Assembly (NCBI GenBank): GCA_010093605.1
Contig: MU004187.1
Location: 1,666,830-1,730,829, forward strand
Length of the DNA stretch: 64,000 nt
From: Lophium mytilinum
Lineage: Eukaryota > Ascomycota > Dothideomycetes > Mytilinidiales > Mytilinidiaceae
Direction: 5' to 3'
Shown: one piece after another, positions 50,965 through 61,121 of the stretch
Numbering within the stretch: the first letter of the stretch is position 1
Layout: each line of letters opens with the position of its first letter
Position numbers and translations under genes: made by a program
Notes under the pieces: model-generated
Told to the model about the DNA's origin: nothing
Database searches by the model: none
The model's input: the letters and a program-made list of their open reading frames with translations, nothing else

Positions 50965-52170
50965 ATGGACAAGCCCATGCCCGCCTTCTACTGCTGCTAC
51001 CTACTGCGCTCGACCAAAATGCCCACAAGTCTTTACATTGGATCGACCCCGAACCCCGTCAGGAGACTGAAGCAGCACAATGGCACGACGCAAGGTGGCG
51101 CGTTTCGCACTCACAAAGATACCCACAGGCCATGGGAGATGATTTGTATGGTTCACGGGTTTCCATCTAATATTGCCGCTTTGCAATTTGAGTGCGTATA
51201 AATACAATTATAGCATAGACTCTATTCATCAATACTGAAAATGTATAGATGGGCGTGGCAGAATACTTGTTTCACTCACCACATTCCAGACGAGGAGCGC
51301 ATCACTAAACCTACCAGGCGGAAATTGAAACCAATCATAGACCCTGAAGGGATATTGCCCCCCGTGGAGAGGTGGAAACTAGTCCGACCCCGCTACTCCA
51401 TAATCCAGGTATTACAGACTATACATCTTCTTCTTCGAGTCAACAGTTTCCAAAATTGGCCATTACATGTCAAATTCTTCGCCCCGGACGTCTTCAAGAA
51501 GTGGGAGAAAGCAAAGCCCAAGAAGATCAGTTTAAGAGAAGGAATCAGAGTCGAGCTCGACGAATCGAAGCCACCCACAGATGAAGATAGCACTGACGAG
51601 GCTTGTCCCCCGCCGGCGACCGGCATTCATTCTCTGGACGTGGGATATACGGCTCTCAAATCCCACTTGCAGAAGAGCCGATCTATTCTCGAGAATGGAA
51701 CGATGGTCGCATGCGGGGTCTGCGAGAGAAGTCTCAGGCCTTCTAAAGCGCTAGTCCTTGTCTGCCCCACAGAAGACTGTCGCTCGGCATCGCATATGGC
51801 GTGCCTTTCGACGAAGTTCCTCGCCGCCGGAAACGGGAACGCGTTGATTCCGACCAACGGAAAATGTCCAGACTGCAAGGCCACACTCGAGTGGAGCTCG
51901 CTGGTAAAGGAGCTCAGCCTGCGCACGCGTGCTGTTGAAGAGGTAGAGGCCATCATCACAGGTAAGAAATCGAAAACAAATCTCTCAGAAGCCGAGGAGG
52001 TTCTTGCGGGGCTAGTTCCCATCGCAATTCACGAAGAGAAAGACTTAGGATCAGATGAGGATGAAAGCGATGATGGCTGGATCCTGCAAGAAGTTGGAGG
52101 GGTGGATGAGGAGTTTGAATTGGGATTCCCTACTGGAGATGATGCAATTCTCACAACAAGACCTGTTTGA
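50965..52170 (+). CDS. SLX1: Slx1 structure-specific endonuclease subunit
   Basis: A 382-aa nuclease subunit from exons 50965-51191 and 51249-52170. With Slx4 it cuts branched DNA such as Holliday junctions and 5' flaps at stalled replication sites. The GIY-YIG domain spans about residues 8-90: [20 protein letters not shown], then [19 protein letters not shown] and the [20 protein letters not shown] helix with its catalytic glutamate completed across the intron. The C-terminal PHD/RING-like zinc domain shows CGVC, CPTEDC, an SHMACL pair and CPDC. An acidic tail ([13 protein letters not shown]) follows. The gene is tail to tail with thymidylate kinase, 149 bp apart. Confidence 0.95.
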
Positions 52171-52319
52171 GAGACATGCAACTCTTCTTACAATCACAAG
52201 ACTTTATGTCATTAGAATACGGGGCCAAGACTACGCAGGACTCTGAGTCCCAAATGACCAATGCCGTAGTGAAAGGTCTTCTCTATACGGACCTTTATTG
52301 CTTCCAGAGAAGCTCTCCA

Positions 52320-53161
52320 CTACCACGGCTGAACGAACCTCAGCGGCAAGCTCTCCCCATCGACTTTCTTCATCGCCCTCTCCACCGCCTCCCTTACAGT
52401 CTTTTGCACATCCTCGAAAGACCCACCGCCATCGATGCTCACAAAATCATCTTTCTCCGCCGAATCCCTCAATACGCCAAATAGCTCTCGCACCCGATCC
52501 TGCATTTCCTGCACCTCATATTTCTCGCCACCATACCCACCTCTCTTCGCTGCCTCCTCTACTGAGATATCGAGGAAGACACACACATCCGGCCGCGGAA
52601 GACCTTCTTCTGGATGGCGCGCCCAAGCGAGATCAAGCTTTGGATTGTCCTTTGCTGCGGAGTAGACGCAGCCGGAGTAGTAGTAGCGATCGATGACGAC
52701 GGTGGTGCCAGCGGAAATGTCGGCTTGGATAGATGCGCTTTTCGGTGTTGTCAGTACGTACTCTGGATAGGTAGATGAATCGATTGGAGTTATCCACATA
52801 CGCTGCTTCCCACCGGTTCGCGGAGAACAAGAGGTGGATGACGTGATCCTCCTGTTCGCTTTGATTCGTGAGGTAGTTGTTGATCATTTGGCCGATCGGG
52901 GTTGTTCTGTCTGGTCATGTGATGTAGTTAGATGGTCATGCATCTTAAAAGTGATGTTGAATGAAAGGGATTCTTAGATGTTTGTCGGCACCAAAAAGAC
53001 CGTATTCAAACTTCACATCACGATAGGCGTCCATGCATACCTGGAAACCTCAGATACCGCACTTTCAACCCCTCATTCTCCAAACTCTCCACTAATCGCT
53101 TACATTGCGTGGATTTGCCCGCCCGGTCGAGCCCCTCGAAGACGATGAGTTTTCCTCGCAT
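52320..53161 (-). CDS. CDC8: Thymidylate kinase
   Basis: A 215-aa enzyme from exons 53161-53041, 52910-52802 and 52737-52320. It phosphorylates dTMP to dTDP in the dTTP pathway, essential for DNA replication. The N-terminal P-loop is [13 protein letters not shown]. Then come the family motif [14 protein letters not shown] (first splice inside it), [13 protein letters not shown] (second splice inside it), the DRY signature in [19 protein letters not shown] and the [26 protein letters not shown] lid region. Length matches eukaryotic thymidylate kinases. The ATG at 53161 directly precedes the first beta strand. Confidence 0.95.
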
Positions 53162-54295
53162 GGCCTGCAAGGAAGCTTGCTGGATGTGAGTGCAAGGGTG
53201 TATTCAATTGGGGGTCAAAAGCCTGGCTTGGCGAATGAAGTTAGAGATGCTTGGCACGCTAGTTTTGTCTCATTCCAACGTCACCTCTTCCGTCCGAACC
53301 TCCCAGACACGACAAAGGATCGACAAGATCAAATATGCTGTTTGCTGCTGTAGCGTGGGCAGAACTGCCTGTACAACAGCTGAGATGGTCATGGGTCACC
53401 ATGGTCACCAGGGGAAATGTCCCCATTGGCGGCGAAAAGTGGCTCGTTACATATGCGAACGTTACGGCACAGTAGTATCAATGCCGCCTTGCGACTTCTT
53501 TTGAAGGAGCGTCTCATGGTAGGCTGCTCAGAAAAGCATCGCGAGGTACGATGTTTTTATAACACGCGCTCGGTATTCTCCACGTCATCATCTCGGCAGA
53601 TTTTTCCGGGTGCCTATGTGCCTGTTATCGCCAACAGAAGCTCAGGAGGCCCTCGACCCTATGCTCTCTACATCAATCTGCAATCGGAGTGCCTTTGGGT
53701 CAGGGGCTATCAACAGGCAAGCGTAAATGAAACGCACAAAAAGCCTGGCAACGCTCCCGAAAGGGGTATATTTCCTTGTAGAGCGATACTGTATAACAAA
53801 TTAGAGCTAGCTCGATACCTTGGAGTTGCGTCAACGTACGGACGACCTTCCAGCAGCGCAGGCCGAGGCACCCGATATCTAATAGGTGATATTGACCACG
53901 GTAAATGCCTGCCAACAAGCGCTCGCCCGCCGTCGACGTAGCCGCACCTCTTCAACCCGGCCAGGTTGCAACTCACTTTTCCTTCCTTCATCCTACGTTC
54001 ATCGATAGGTGAATAGAACATGATATGGGTGAATTCGCGATGACACTTAATTTGAATGCCGAGCGCTTCTAGATTTAACAGGTCCTTTAAACCTGTCTCT
54101 CTCTCCTCCACCACAATCACCCCTTCCAAATATTGTCTACCACAACCCCACAAAGCCCCTAGCTATGGCACCCTTCAGTGCCAGTCCCGTCACACAGCGA
54201 CCTGACCTCATTGAGGACCTTGTTAACATGATGTCACGACTGACTGTTAGTCGTGCCCTCCGTAAGATGTAAGGCTTCAATCAGATCTTAATTAC
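53162..54295. other. Intergenic region, no firm gene
   Basis: About 1.1 kb between the thymidylate kinase start and the F-box-like gene. A plus-strand frame at 53417-53941 has no family features. A short ATG-initiated frame at about 54164-54265 may include the missing first exon of the next gene. Confidence 0.4.
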
Positions 54296-55756
54296 TTGTT
54301 CAAGGATACTTCGCTGACTTCTTCTAGCGAAGTTACTACAACTCCACCCACAGGCGTGGCCAGTAACACGAATCCGAACTCAGGTCCCACGCCAAGCCAA
54401 GAGCTACCAGCTTCCATCAAGAACTCCCCGCTGTTCCGACTTCCTCGCGAGCTTCGCGATGAGATTTACGGGTATGTCTTCTACAAACCGAAAGGTCTAC
54501 GATTCGACGAGAGAACGCGACGACTACGGGGCATGCGCGACTGGGAGAAAGAGGAATCCCTCGATTTAGCCATAAATTACACTTGCAAGGCTATACATGA
54601 GGAAACCCTCGATCTGTCTCTGAAGGTAAACGAGATCCATTTCGGGGCTTCACCAAATAGTAGGGGTATAATCTCCTCTGCAACAAGATTCAATATGTTC
54701 CTGGAACGCCTGACGCTAGAGCAGCGTCGCCTTTTACGAAACGTTTCGTTGATTGAGCACCTGGATAACGACTACATCCCGGACTTGGACTTCATATTGC
54801 AGGCTTCACAGAGGGCATCTCTTTTTTGTCAAGAGCTACCTTTACTACATATCACATTCGTAATGTACTTTGGGATCAGTTTCTATCCGGTCTCCAATAA
54901 CGACCCATTCGAGGATGTCGTTCAAAAGCAGAGTTACCGAGGATTTGAGAAGATGTCGCAGTGGATGTTGGAGCTGAAGCACGGGAAAGACACGGGGAAG
55001 AAATTCTCTTTCAGCATCCAAGTGCCTGACTTGTTCGACCAAGAGTCGATCAGCCGTTGCTTAAAGGAAGGGACGGTTTGGCCAGTCAATTTCTTCTGGT
55101 TCCTCGCCAATCAAGCAACAATCGACGAGATCAATGGCGCTCCATGGGCTCCGGATTACAACGCGAATACGAAATACTTGGTCCGATGGATTAGGAAGAA
55201 GCCGCTACCGGTAAAGCAAGAGACAGGGGACGAGATTGGCTTCTATCTGCCTAACGACCACGACAGTGAGAGTTCTGATGAGGAGAGTGACAACGAAAGC
55301 GAGAGTTCTGAAGAAGATGCGGAGAACCATCAGAACGAGTACACCATTCTGGATAGGTACGACTATGACGAATTTATTCGTGAAGAGGCGGAGGCGCGGA
55401 AAGCTCTGGGAGAGGACGACGATGCCGGTATCGATGACGAGAGTGGGGAATTTGATTCCGACGAGGAAAATCACGACAACGAGTACGATGATGACGAGTA
55501 CGATGAGATTCTTCCGCCTTTATACAACCCATTTTCGCCTTTTAACTGGCGGCTTTATTTCAAAACACCCTTTTGGCCAGTAGAAAACGACCCGTTCAAG
55601 CCCATGACAGAAGACACTTCGTCCAACGCTCCTGGAAACAATGCAAACTGGACTCCTACCTCTCACAAGCCTCCCGTAAGCAGCAGCAACTCCTGGTCTC
55701 TTCTTTCACCAAAAGCACCAACGTATGGCACCAACGACGATTCTTCTGAGCTCTAA
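54296..55756 (+). CDS. F-box/2EXR-like protein, 5' end unresolved
   Basis: A long open frame of about 486 codons with no ATG near its beginning; the first in-frame ATG lies inside the conserved domain. An upstream exon is therefore likely. A good acceptor (CTTCTTCTAG) lies at about 54318-54327, and an ATG at 54164 starts a short frame, but I found no donor that joins them in phase. The domain SPLFRLPRELRDEIYGYVFY is the F-box-like/2EXR motif found in many expanded fungal families that recruit substrates to SCF ligases or have unknown function. LAINYTCKAIHEETLDL and LERLTLEQRRLLRNVSLIEHL fit that family. The last third is very acidic (repeated SSDEESDNESESSEED and DDDEYDE), ending in a proline/serine-rich tail. 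Confidence 0.7.
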   Translation: MFKDTSLTSSSEVTTTPPTGVASNTNPNSGPTPSQELPASIKNSPLFRLPRELRDEIYGYVFYKPKGLRFDERTRRLRGMRDWEKEESLDLAINYTCKAIHEETLDLSLKVNEIHFGASPNSRGIISSATRFNMFLERLTLEQRRLLRNVSLIEHLDNDYIPDLDFILQASQRASLFCQELPLLHITFVMYFGISFYPVSNNDPFEDVVQKQSYRGFEKMSQWMLELKHGKDTGKKFSFSIQVPDLFDQESISRCLKEGTVWPVNFFWFLANQATIDEINGAPWAPDYNANTKYLVRWIRKKPLPVKQETGDEIGFYLPNDHDSESSDEESDNESESSEEDAENHQNEYTILDRYDYDEFIREEAEARKALGEDDDAGIDDESGEFDSDEENHDNEYDDDEYDEILPPLYNPFSPFNWRLYFKTPFWPVENDPFKPMTEDTSSNAPGNNANWTPTSHKPPVSSSNSWSLLSPKAPTYGTNDDSSEL

Positions 55757-56506
55757 AACGGTTCGTCGTTGGCGACGAGGAGATGGGCTGGATCTCTCCC
55801 TCGGGGACCTTAAATGCTGCCAAACAACTCTCTACCAGAAGTCGTCTCTTCGTTTTTAATTTCTAGCGAATGTGTACGTTGTGCTTTCTCTGAGAAAGGA
55901 CGCTCAAAAACTCCAAAACACCTTTAGCTAATACAATTCTATACCCTTTTCTATATAGCAGTGGTGTGACTCGTGAGATATTAAAATCTTTATGTCTCCA
56001 TACATCCATTTCTCAATCCGCCCACCAAATGGAAGATTTGGAATAGTTAATCGTAAGGTATGAAGTTCTTGCCGGATGACTTCTCTAAGTTTTGTTCTTT
56101 CGATCCTGCGAGAAAGCGGACTAAATCCGGTTTTGGATCGCACACTTCTCTATATGCAAATCGCATATGGATGCTGCACGTTTCTAAAGAATACTCAACC
56201 ATCACTGACCTAGGAGGACTTTCGATCCTAATCTTGCAGATGTGCATCTGCGCAAACATCGTCTCATTTTCTCCCTACGAATAGTGAGTTATGCCTAAGA
56301 TAAAGAAAACCTGTAAATTGTCAACACTCGTTCGAGTCAATACTACTCAATGAGCGAAATAGGTTAGGTAGGCGGGACCCCGCATTTTCAGCCCCCAAAT
56401 CAAGGCTTCTGCCTGAATAACCTATTCTTAGTTTTCTCTCGTATAAATACTACCTCTAAGAGCCATCGATTCTACTTCCTACCACTTTCATCAAGCTGTG
56501 TTAATT
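55757..56506. other. Intergenic region, no gene seen
   Basis: About 750 bp between two F-box-like genes on the same strand. It is relatively AT-rich with small frames on both strands. A TATA-like word (GTATAAATA) at about 56440 lies 65 bp before the next start and could be its core promoter. Confidence 0.45.
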
Positions 56507-58591
56507 ATGGCAACGGACTGCATAAAACTGAGCCTACAAGGTCTCCCGCTTGAGATTTTACAGCAGATAGCAGGTCACCTGAACAACTCGCATCGACCGA
56601 GTCTTTATGCATTTGGGCTGGCAAGCGAAATTTGCCATGGCGCCACTATTCCATCAATCTTTCACCATATCTACCTCACAATCAGCAGTCGCGAGGCATT
56701 GCAGCGCGACGTTGATGCCCTGGTTAAGACTCTCTCCCGTACCGCGTCCGCGCGCCTCGTCCGCTGTCTCAGCATCAAAGGGTTCCTACGTTTGTCTGAC
56801 AAATCCAAGATCGAGGGGTACAAGTCCTCCTCGTGGAATAGCCGTAGCCAGTTCGAGGCGACTGGCGTTAACGAAATCTTGCGCGATGAAGAACCGGATT
56901 CCCCTTCACCGCATGTCGTCTACGACGAGCCTGTTATCGTGAAATCTTCCGAGGAGGATCTGGCATGGGTGCCACTCGTCAGTTTGATCAGAACACTGCC
57001 ACGTCTTACCAAATTAGTATACAACTGCCGGAATCAATTTCCGCCCAGCCTTCTCGACGCCCTCCACGACCACCATCCCCAATGCAAACTCTACCACCTT
57101 ACATTTCGATTCCGAACTTTACTGTGGGGCACTCCCTATCCTTATGAGATGGCCTTGGCCACGTCTCCGTGTTTGTATAGTGTCAAGGTTGCATGCGGTC
57201 AGCGGGATTCCGATGGCGACGACGATTTCAACCAAGAAGCGATGATGGAGCTTGTTGCCGGTCTTGCGCCTAATTTAAAGGAAGTTGTGGTGGTGAACCT
57301 TACGCCGGAGAACTCGTGGAGATACAACCGCCGCCCGCGAGAGCCATGGCGAGGTCTTCCGGGCTTTGTCCCCGGTCGATCTATCGGGTCCTTGACCTCG
57401 CTTTCGCTTCTCGGGACGGTGGCCTTGACCTCGCTTTCGTTCCTCTCGGCGGTGGATGTGACACGGTGGGATCTGCTCCAGACTTGGGCCAGGCACACAG
57501 AGTTCAGCCAGCTGCGTCACCTGGCCCTGGGCGGAGGTTACGGATGTGAAGGCATTGGGATAAATGACCAGGAGATGGAGTGGATCGCTCAGAATTGCGC
57601 GTTCCCCCGATTGAAGACACTTCGAATTCGTCTGACACGCAACGACATGCACGTTGAGAGACCGAATTACGCTAACAATGCCATTGCCCTTTTAGAGGCA
57701 TTCGAGCCTCTCGATCAGCTTGAGGTGTCCGGGCCCCTCGAACCCAAGATCCTGGACGCCATTCTACACCGACACGGGCAGACGTTGAAAAAGCTAAGTC
57801 TACGTCCTTCCGAGCGAAGTTCCACTGCAGACAACCTTACACTTCGACGACACATACCTATGACACTCGCAAAGGAGCATGTTCTGCAAATCCACGCCCA
57901 GTGTCCGGCGTTGCAGGAGCTAGCTGTTCCGGTGAAACGTACCAAGTCCGATGCGCTCGAGGCTGAGATTTACAAGAGCTTCGGCAAGATGGGACGATTA
58001 AAATCGCTCTTCCTTACCTTAGACTGTTCTGACTGGCGGGTGTGTCGAGACCCCAATTCGATAGACGACGCTTCATTTGATGCAGCCGATCGCGAGACCT
58101 ACAAATGGTCGGGGTTCTTGAAAAAGGGCTATGTGCGAGAAACCTTGATGAACTGCGCAGTCGATGAGACGCTAGCCCGATCGATCTGGGAGACCATCTG
58201 CCAGAGCGAGACCGGCCAAGATCTGGAGTCTCTCAAGTTGTGGACCACGGGCGGCGGCGAATGGGGTAATTACGGAGGCAACGGTGGTATACCACTCGTT
58301 GTCAATAATCTGAGTCGTTCGTGGTTGATTGAGCGAGTTGCTCGAGACGACAAGGGTATTATTAACGTTAGGGAATTGGGTCGGAGAGTGAGGGAGGTCC
58401 GCGATCAGGAGGTGACAGATGGGTACAAACGGCGAGCGGAGCGTGTGGGATATGAAAGGTATATTGTCATGGAGCCGGAGGATGTGGCGGAAGAAGATGA
58501 GACCGTGCAAGTATTTCGCCGTGCTTGGCCCCGCAAGAAGGGCAGCAAGGATTGGCGTGAAGATTGGTCAAGTTTTCCTCTGCAGGTGTAA
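56507..58591 (+). CDS. F-box protein with leucine-rich-like repeats
   Basis: A single-exon 694-aa protein from the ATG at 56507. The N-terminal F-box-like motif is LSLQGLPLEILQQIAGHLNN (about residues 7-26), followed by LASEICHGATIPSIFHHIYL. The remainder has irregular leucine-rich segments: SLIRTLPRLTKLVYNCRNQF, NLKEVVVVNLTPENSWR, SLTSLSLLGTVALTSLSFLS, FPRLKTLRIRLTRND and LDQLEVSGPLEPKILDAIL. This is the layout of fungal F-box/LRR adaptors of SCF ubiquitin ligases; the target is unknown. An acidic and basic C-tail ends the protein. A TATA-like word upstream supports this start. Confidence 0.8.
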   Translation: MATDCIKLSLQGLPLEILQQIAGHLNNSHRPSLYAFGLASEICHGATIPSIFHHIYLTISSREALQRDVDALVKTLSRTASARLVRCLSIKGFLRLSDKSKIEGYKSSSWNSRSQFEATGVNEILRDEEPDSPSPHVVYDEPVIVKSSEEDLAWVPLVSLIRTLPRLTKLVYNCRNQFPPSLLDALHDHHPQCKLYHLTFRFRTLLWGTPYPYEMALATSPCLYSVKVACGQRDSDGDDDFNQEAMMELVAGLAPNLKEVVVVNLTPENSWRYNRRPREPWRGLPGFVPGRSIGSLTSLSLLGTVALTSLSFLSAVDVTRWDLLQTWARHTEFSQLRHLALGGGYGCEGIGINDQEMEWIAQNCAFPRLKTLRIRLTRNDMHVERPNYANNAIALLEAFEPLDQLEVSGPLEPKILDAILHRHGQTLKKLSLRPSERSSTADNLTLRRHIPMTLAKEHVLQIHAQCPALQELAVPVKRTKSDALEAEIYKSFGKMGRLKSLFLTLDCSDWRVCRDPNSIDDASFDAADRETYKWSGFLKKGYVRETLMNCAVDETLARSIWETICQSETGQDLESLKLWTTGGGEWGNYGGNGGIPLVVNNLSRSWLIERVARDDKGIINVRELGRRVREVRDQEVTDGYKRRAERVGYERYIVMEPEDVAEEDETVQVFRRAWPRKKGSKDWREDWSSFPLQV

Positions 58592-61121
58592 TGTTTCTAT
58601 AGATATTGATAAATATATTACAACCACTATGTCTCTACAAAGTCTTTTAAACCCTTAGAAGCCACCAGCTGAGGAGACGCCGGCATTCCATCTATTTTGC
58701 GAGATACAGGGATAGGACTTCTAGGGAGGTGGATCTTCTGATCGGAGATGCTCTGCTGAAGCGCTGGAAGCACGCGAAGTGAAGTTACAGCTTTCACCCT
58801 AATGTGAAAATATGGAGAATCGTACGTATCTCGAGGATCGCTTGCTATATCTCTCGCCTCCGTTTGTCTATTTATCATTCTCCTCTTCCAACTCAGCTTG
58901 ATTAGCAAGGATAAATAATGGCTCAGCAGCTGTGAATCTCAAGGTATTCAGAATGCTTTGAGTGCAGTCGTTGAGGGCATCTGGCGGTGGTAGAGCTGGA
59001 ATTTCAGTAGGTGACTGCAAGTGCGATGGCGAAGAGACGTAGGGGTAGTTCTATGTGCACCCCCCTATTGTTCGAGATTGGATTCTCGCCTAGATTGTCC
59101 GTAAATCGCCTATCTTAGGCCATATTGACTAATTTTTTTGACATTAGCTAAGTTCAAAAAATCGAAGCATATGCGAAGAGCTGTGGCTTACGATGTACGG
59201 AGTACGAGGTAAATGGCGCTAAACCGGGAATGGTATCGGGCTCATCCTTAAACAAACGCAGCCTCAACACCTCCAGCATCCTTTACTCACTATGCAGGGG
59301 GGAACTGATAGAATGTACAGCCTTGCTTCACACACGCGTCGAATAGACCGTAAGAGTTCTCTGGAAGAGCTAAGAAGAAGCGGGCAATAGAATATGCACT
59401 ATAAGAATTGCTTGGAAGCGACCAACCGGACTCAGAAATTCATTTCCACGCAAGTAAGATGTTGGGAGACGAAGCAAGGGTACACTAAGCTATAGCGTTA
59501 TAGTGAATGAGGATGCAAAGACAACGGAAGGAGTTCAGGGCGTGAGAGATGATGGTGCTGACACACCTGATGAATATGTAAGTCATCTCGAGTAATTGCC
59601 CGGTAGGTCTACTTTCGAGTACATCGATCCAGATGCCTCGATATCAGGGCCACCATGGAGTAGCTTCGGGTGATCGGGGGACTCCAGTTCTCTAAGTCAT
59701 TTTTCATGTGCTCGGTCCATCTCCAAAGTCCACTCCGACTCGGGAGAGCCACAGGTGGCGCAGCCGCAGAAATGCTGCGAATCGACATTTGACATCGGCA
59801 TCGGCCTTAAAAACCAGAACAGCATTTCTTCTGCTGCTTTCCTGAACCCGGCATCTGGCAAAGCCACTTATTCACTAATGCATTTTCGCCCCAGCCAGGA
59901 ACTACAGAAGACTATACCTACATCTTCCCTTCACATCTTCATCCACACTTTCACTCGTATCTCCATTGACATCTCGAAATGATGAGAAAGCTCAAATCCA
60001 TGCTCTTGATACGGCTGAAAAGTCACTCACCATCTCCTCTCATTCCGTACACACTCCGCTACGCCACTGTCATCTCTACACGCCTTGCTAGGATCATTCA
60101 GTGGCTCGAACGTCGTGACCAATACCAGCAAGTCCACTCCCAATAACCAGAGTCGACATCCGTGCGTATTCGATCCTTCAAGATTACTAAGGAAAGCAGC
60201 CACGACGCTGTCCATAGATGGATGACCCGAAGCAAGGAATTTGATAAAACGCCGGCTTAGAGGATGGAGTGATGTCGGCCAAATCTTGCACGGATATCTC
60301 TATCCCGATCTTCCTCTTTGAGGCTAATCCGTCCAGCTGCCTCGACTCGGGGATCTGGCCTGTCACGCGGACTGCCAATGCTGGACTGCTTCAAGGCTTA
60401 GCTTCCGTGTCACGTCGCAGATCTATGTTCGCAGCATGCGCTTGTAATATTGAGACTTCGACTTTGAACCAGGACGAGTGCCCGTAGTGACGAGCAATGC
60501 AGATCAGCGAGACAGAAAGAAGGGACCTGGAGACACAAGCATATGGGACTAACAGCAGTGCGAATGATAACCTAGTACCGCCAGCGAGAGCCAACAGACT
60601 TCTCTTTGTATGCTCCTTTTGCGTCCAAAATCAACTATTCCACTCACTGTACGGACTGGTAAGGCCTACCGGAGTAGAAGCGATTGTGGTAGTTTATTGG
60701 CCCAATTTGTCGATCTCCCCATTTTTACATCGCGTGAAAGCGTGCAGATGAAAATGAGATGATTTCGTCATTCGCACATAGCAAAACGATATCCTGTGCT
60801 TGATCACAGTACTGGGACATACGTTTCGGCAGGTTCTCTTATCATCTCCTCCCCAATTATGACAGGGAGGAGCGGTGAGGCTTGAGGGCTGGGGCAGGCG
60901 CGTGCGTATACCCTTACTTTCCTCCAGGCCTTTCTCTCTCCCTCTCTCTCCTCAACATTCTCATCGTCGTCACCGAATACAGCGCAAGCAACATCTCTAC
61001 TCTCTTGTTACTTGACTAGACTTGTGGCAGTTTTCAGGCCAATCAATCGTTAACTTTCCAAAGCCTCTTCTCAAGAAACGCAGTCCTCAAAACACCATTC
61101 TTCGTTTACCAGCAGTCACGC
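58592..61121. other. Long intergenic region, no gene seen
   Basis: About 2.5 kb, the longest gene-free stretch of the window. All frames are short and lack family features, and I found no tRNA-like boxes or tandem repeats. A CT-rich tract (TTTCTCTCTCCCTCTCTCTCC) lies at about 60933-60953, within 200 bp of the metallopeptidase start, typical of fungal core promoters. Confidence 0.5.
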
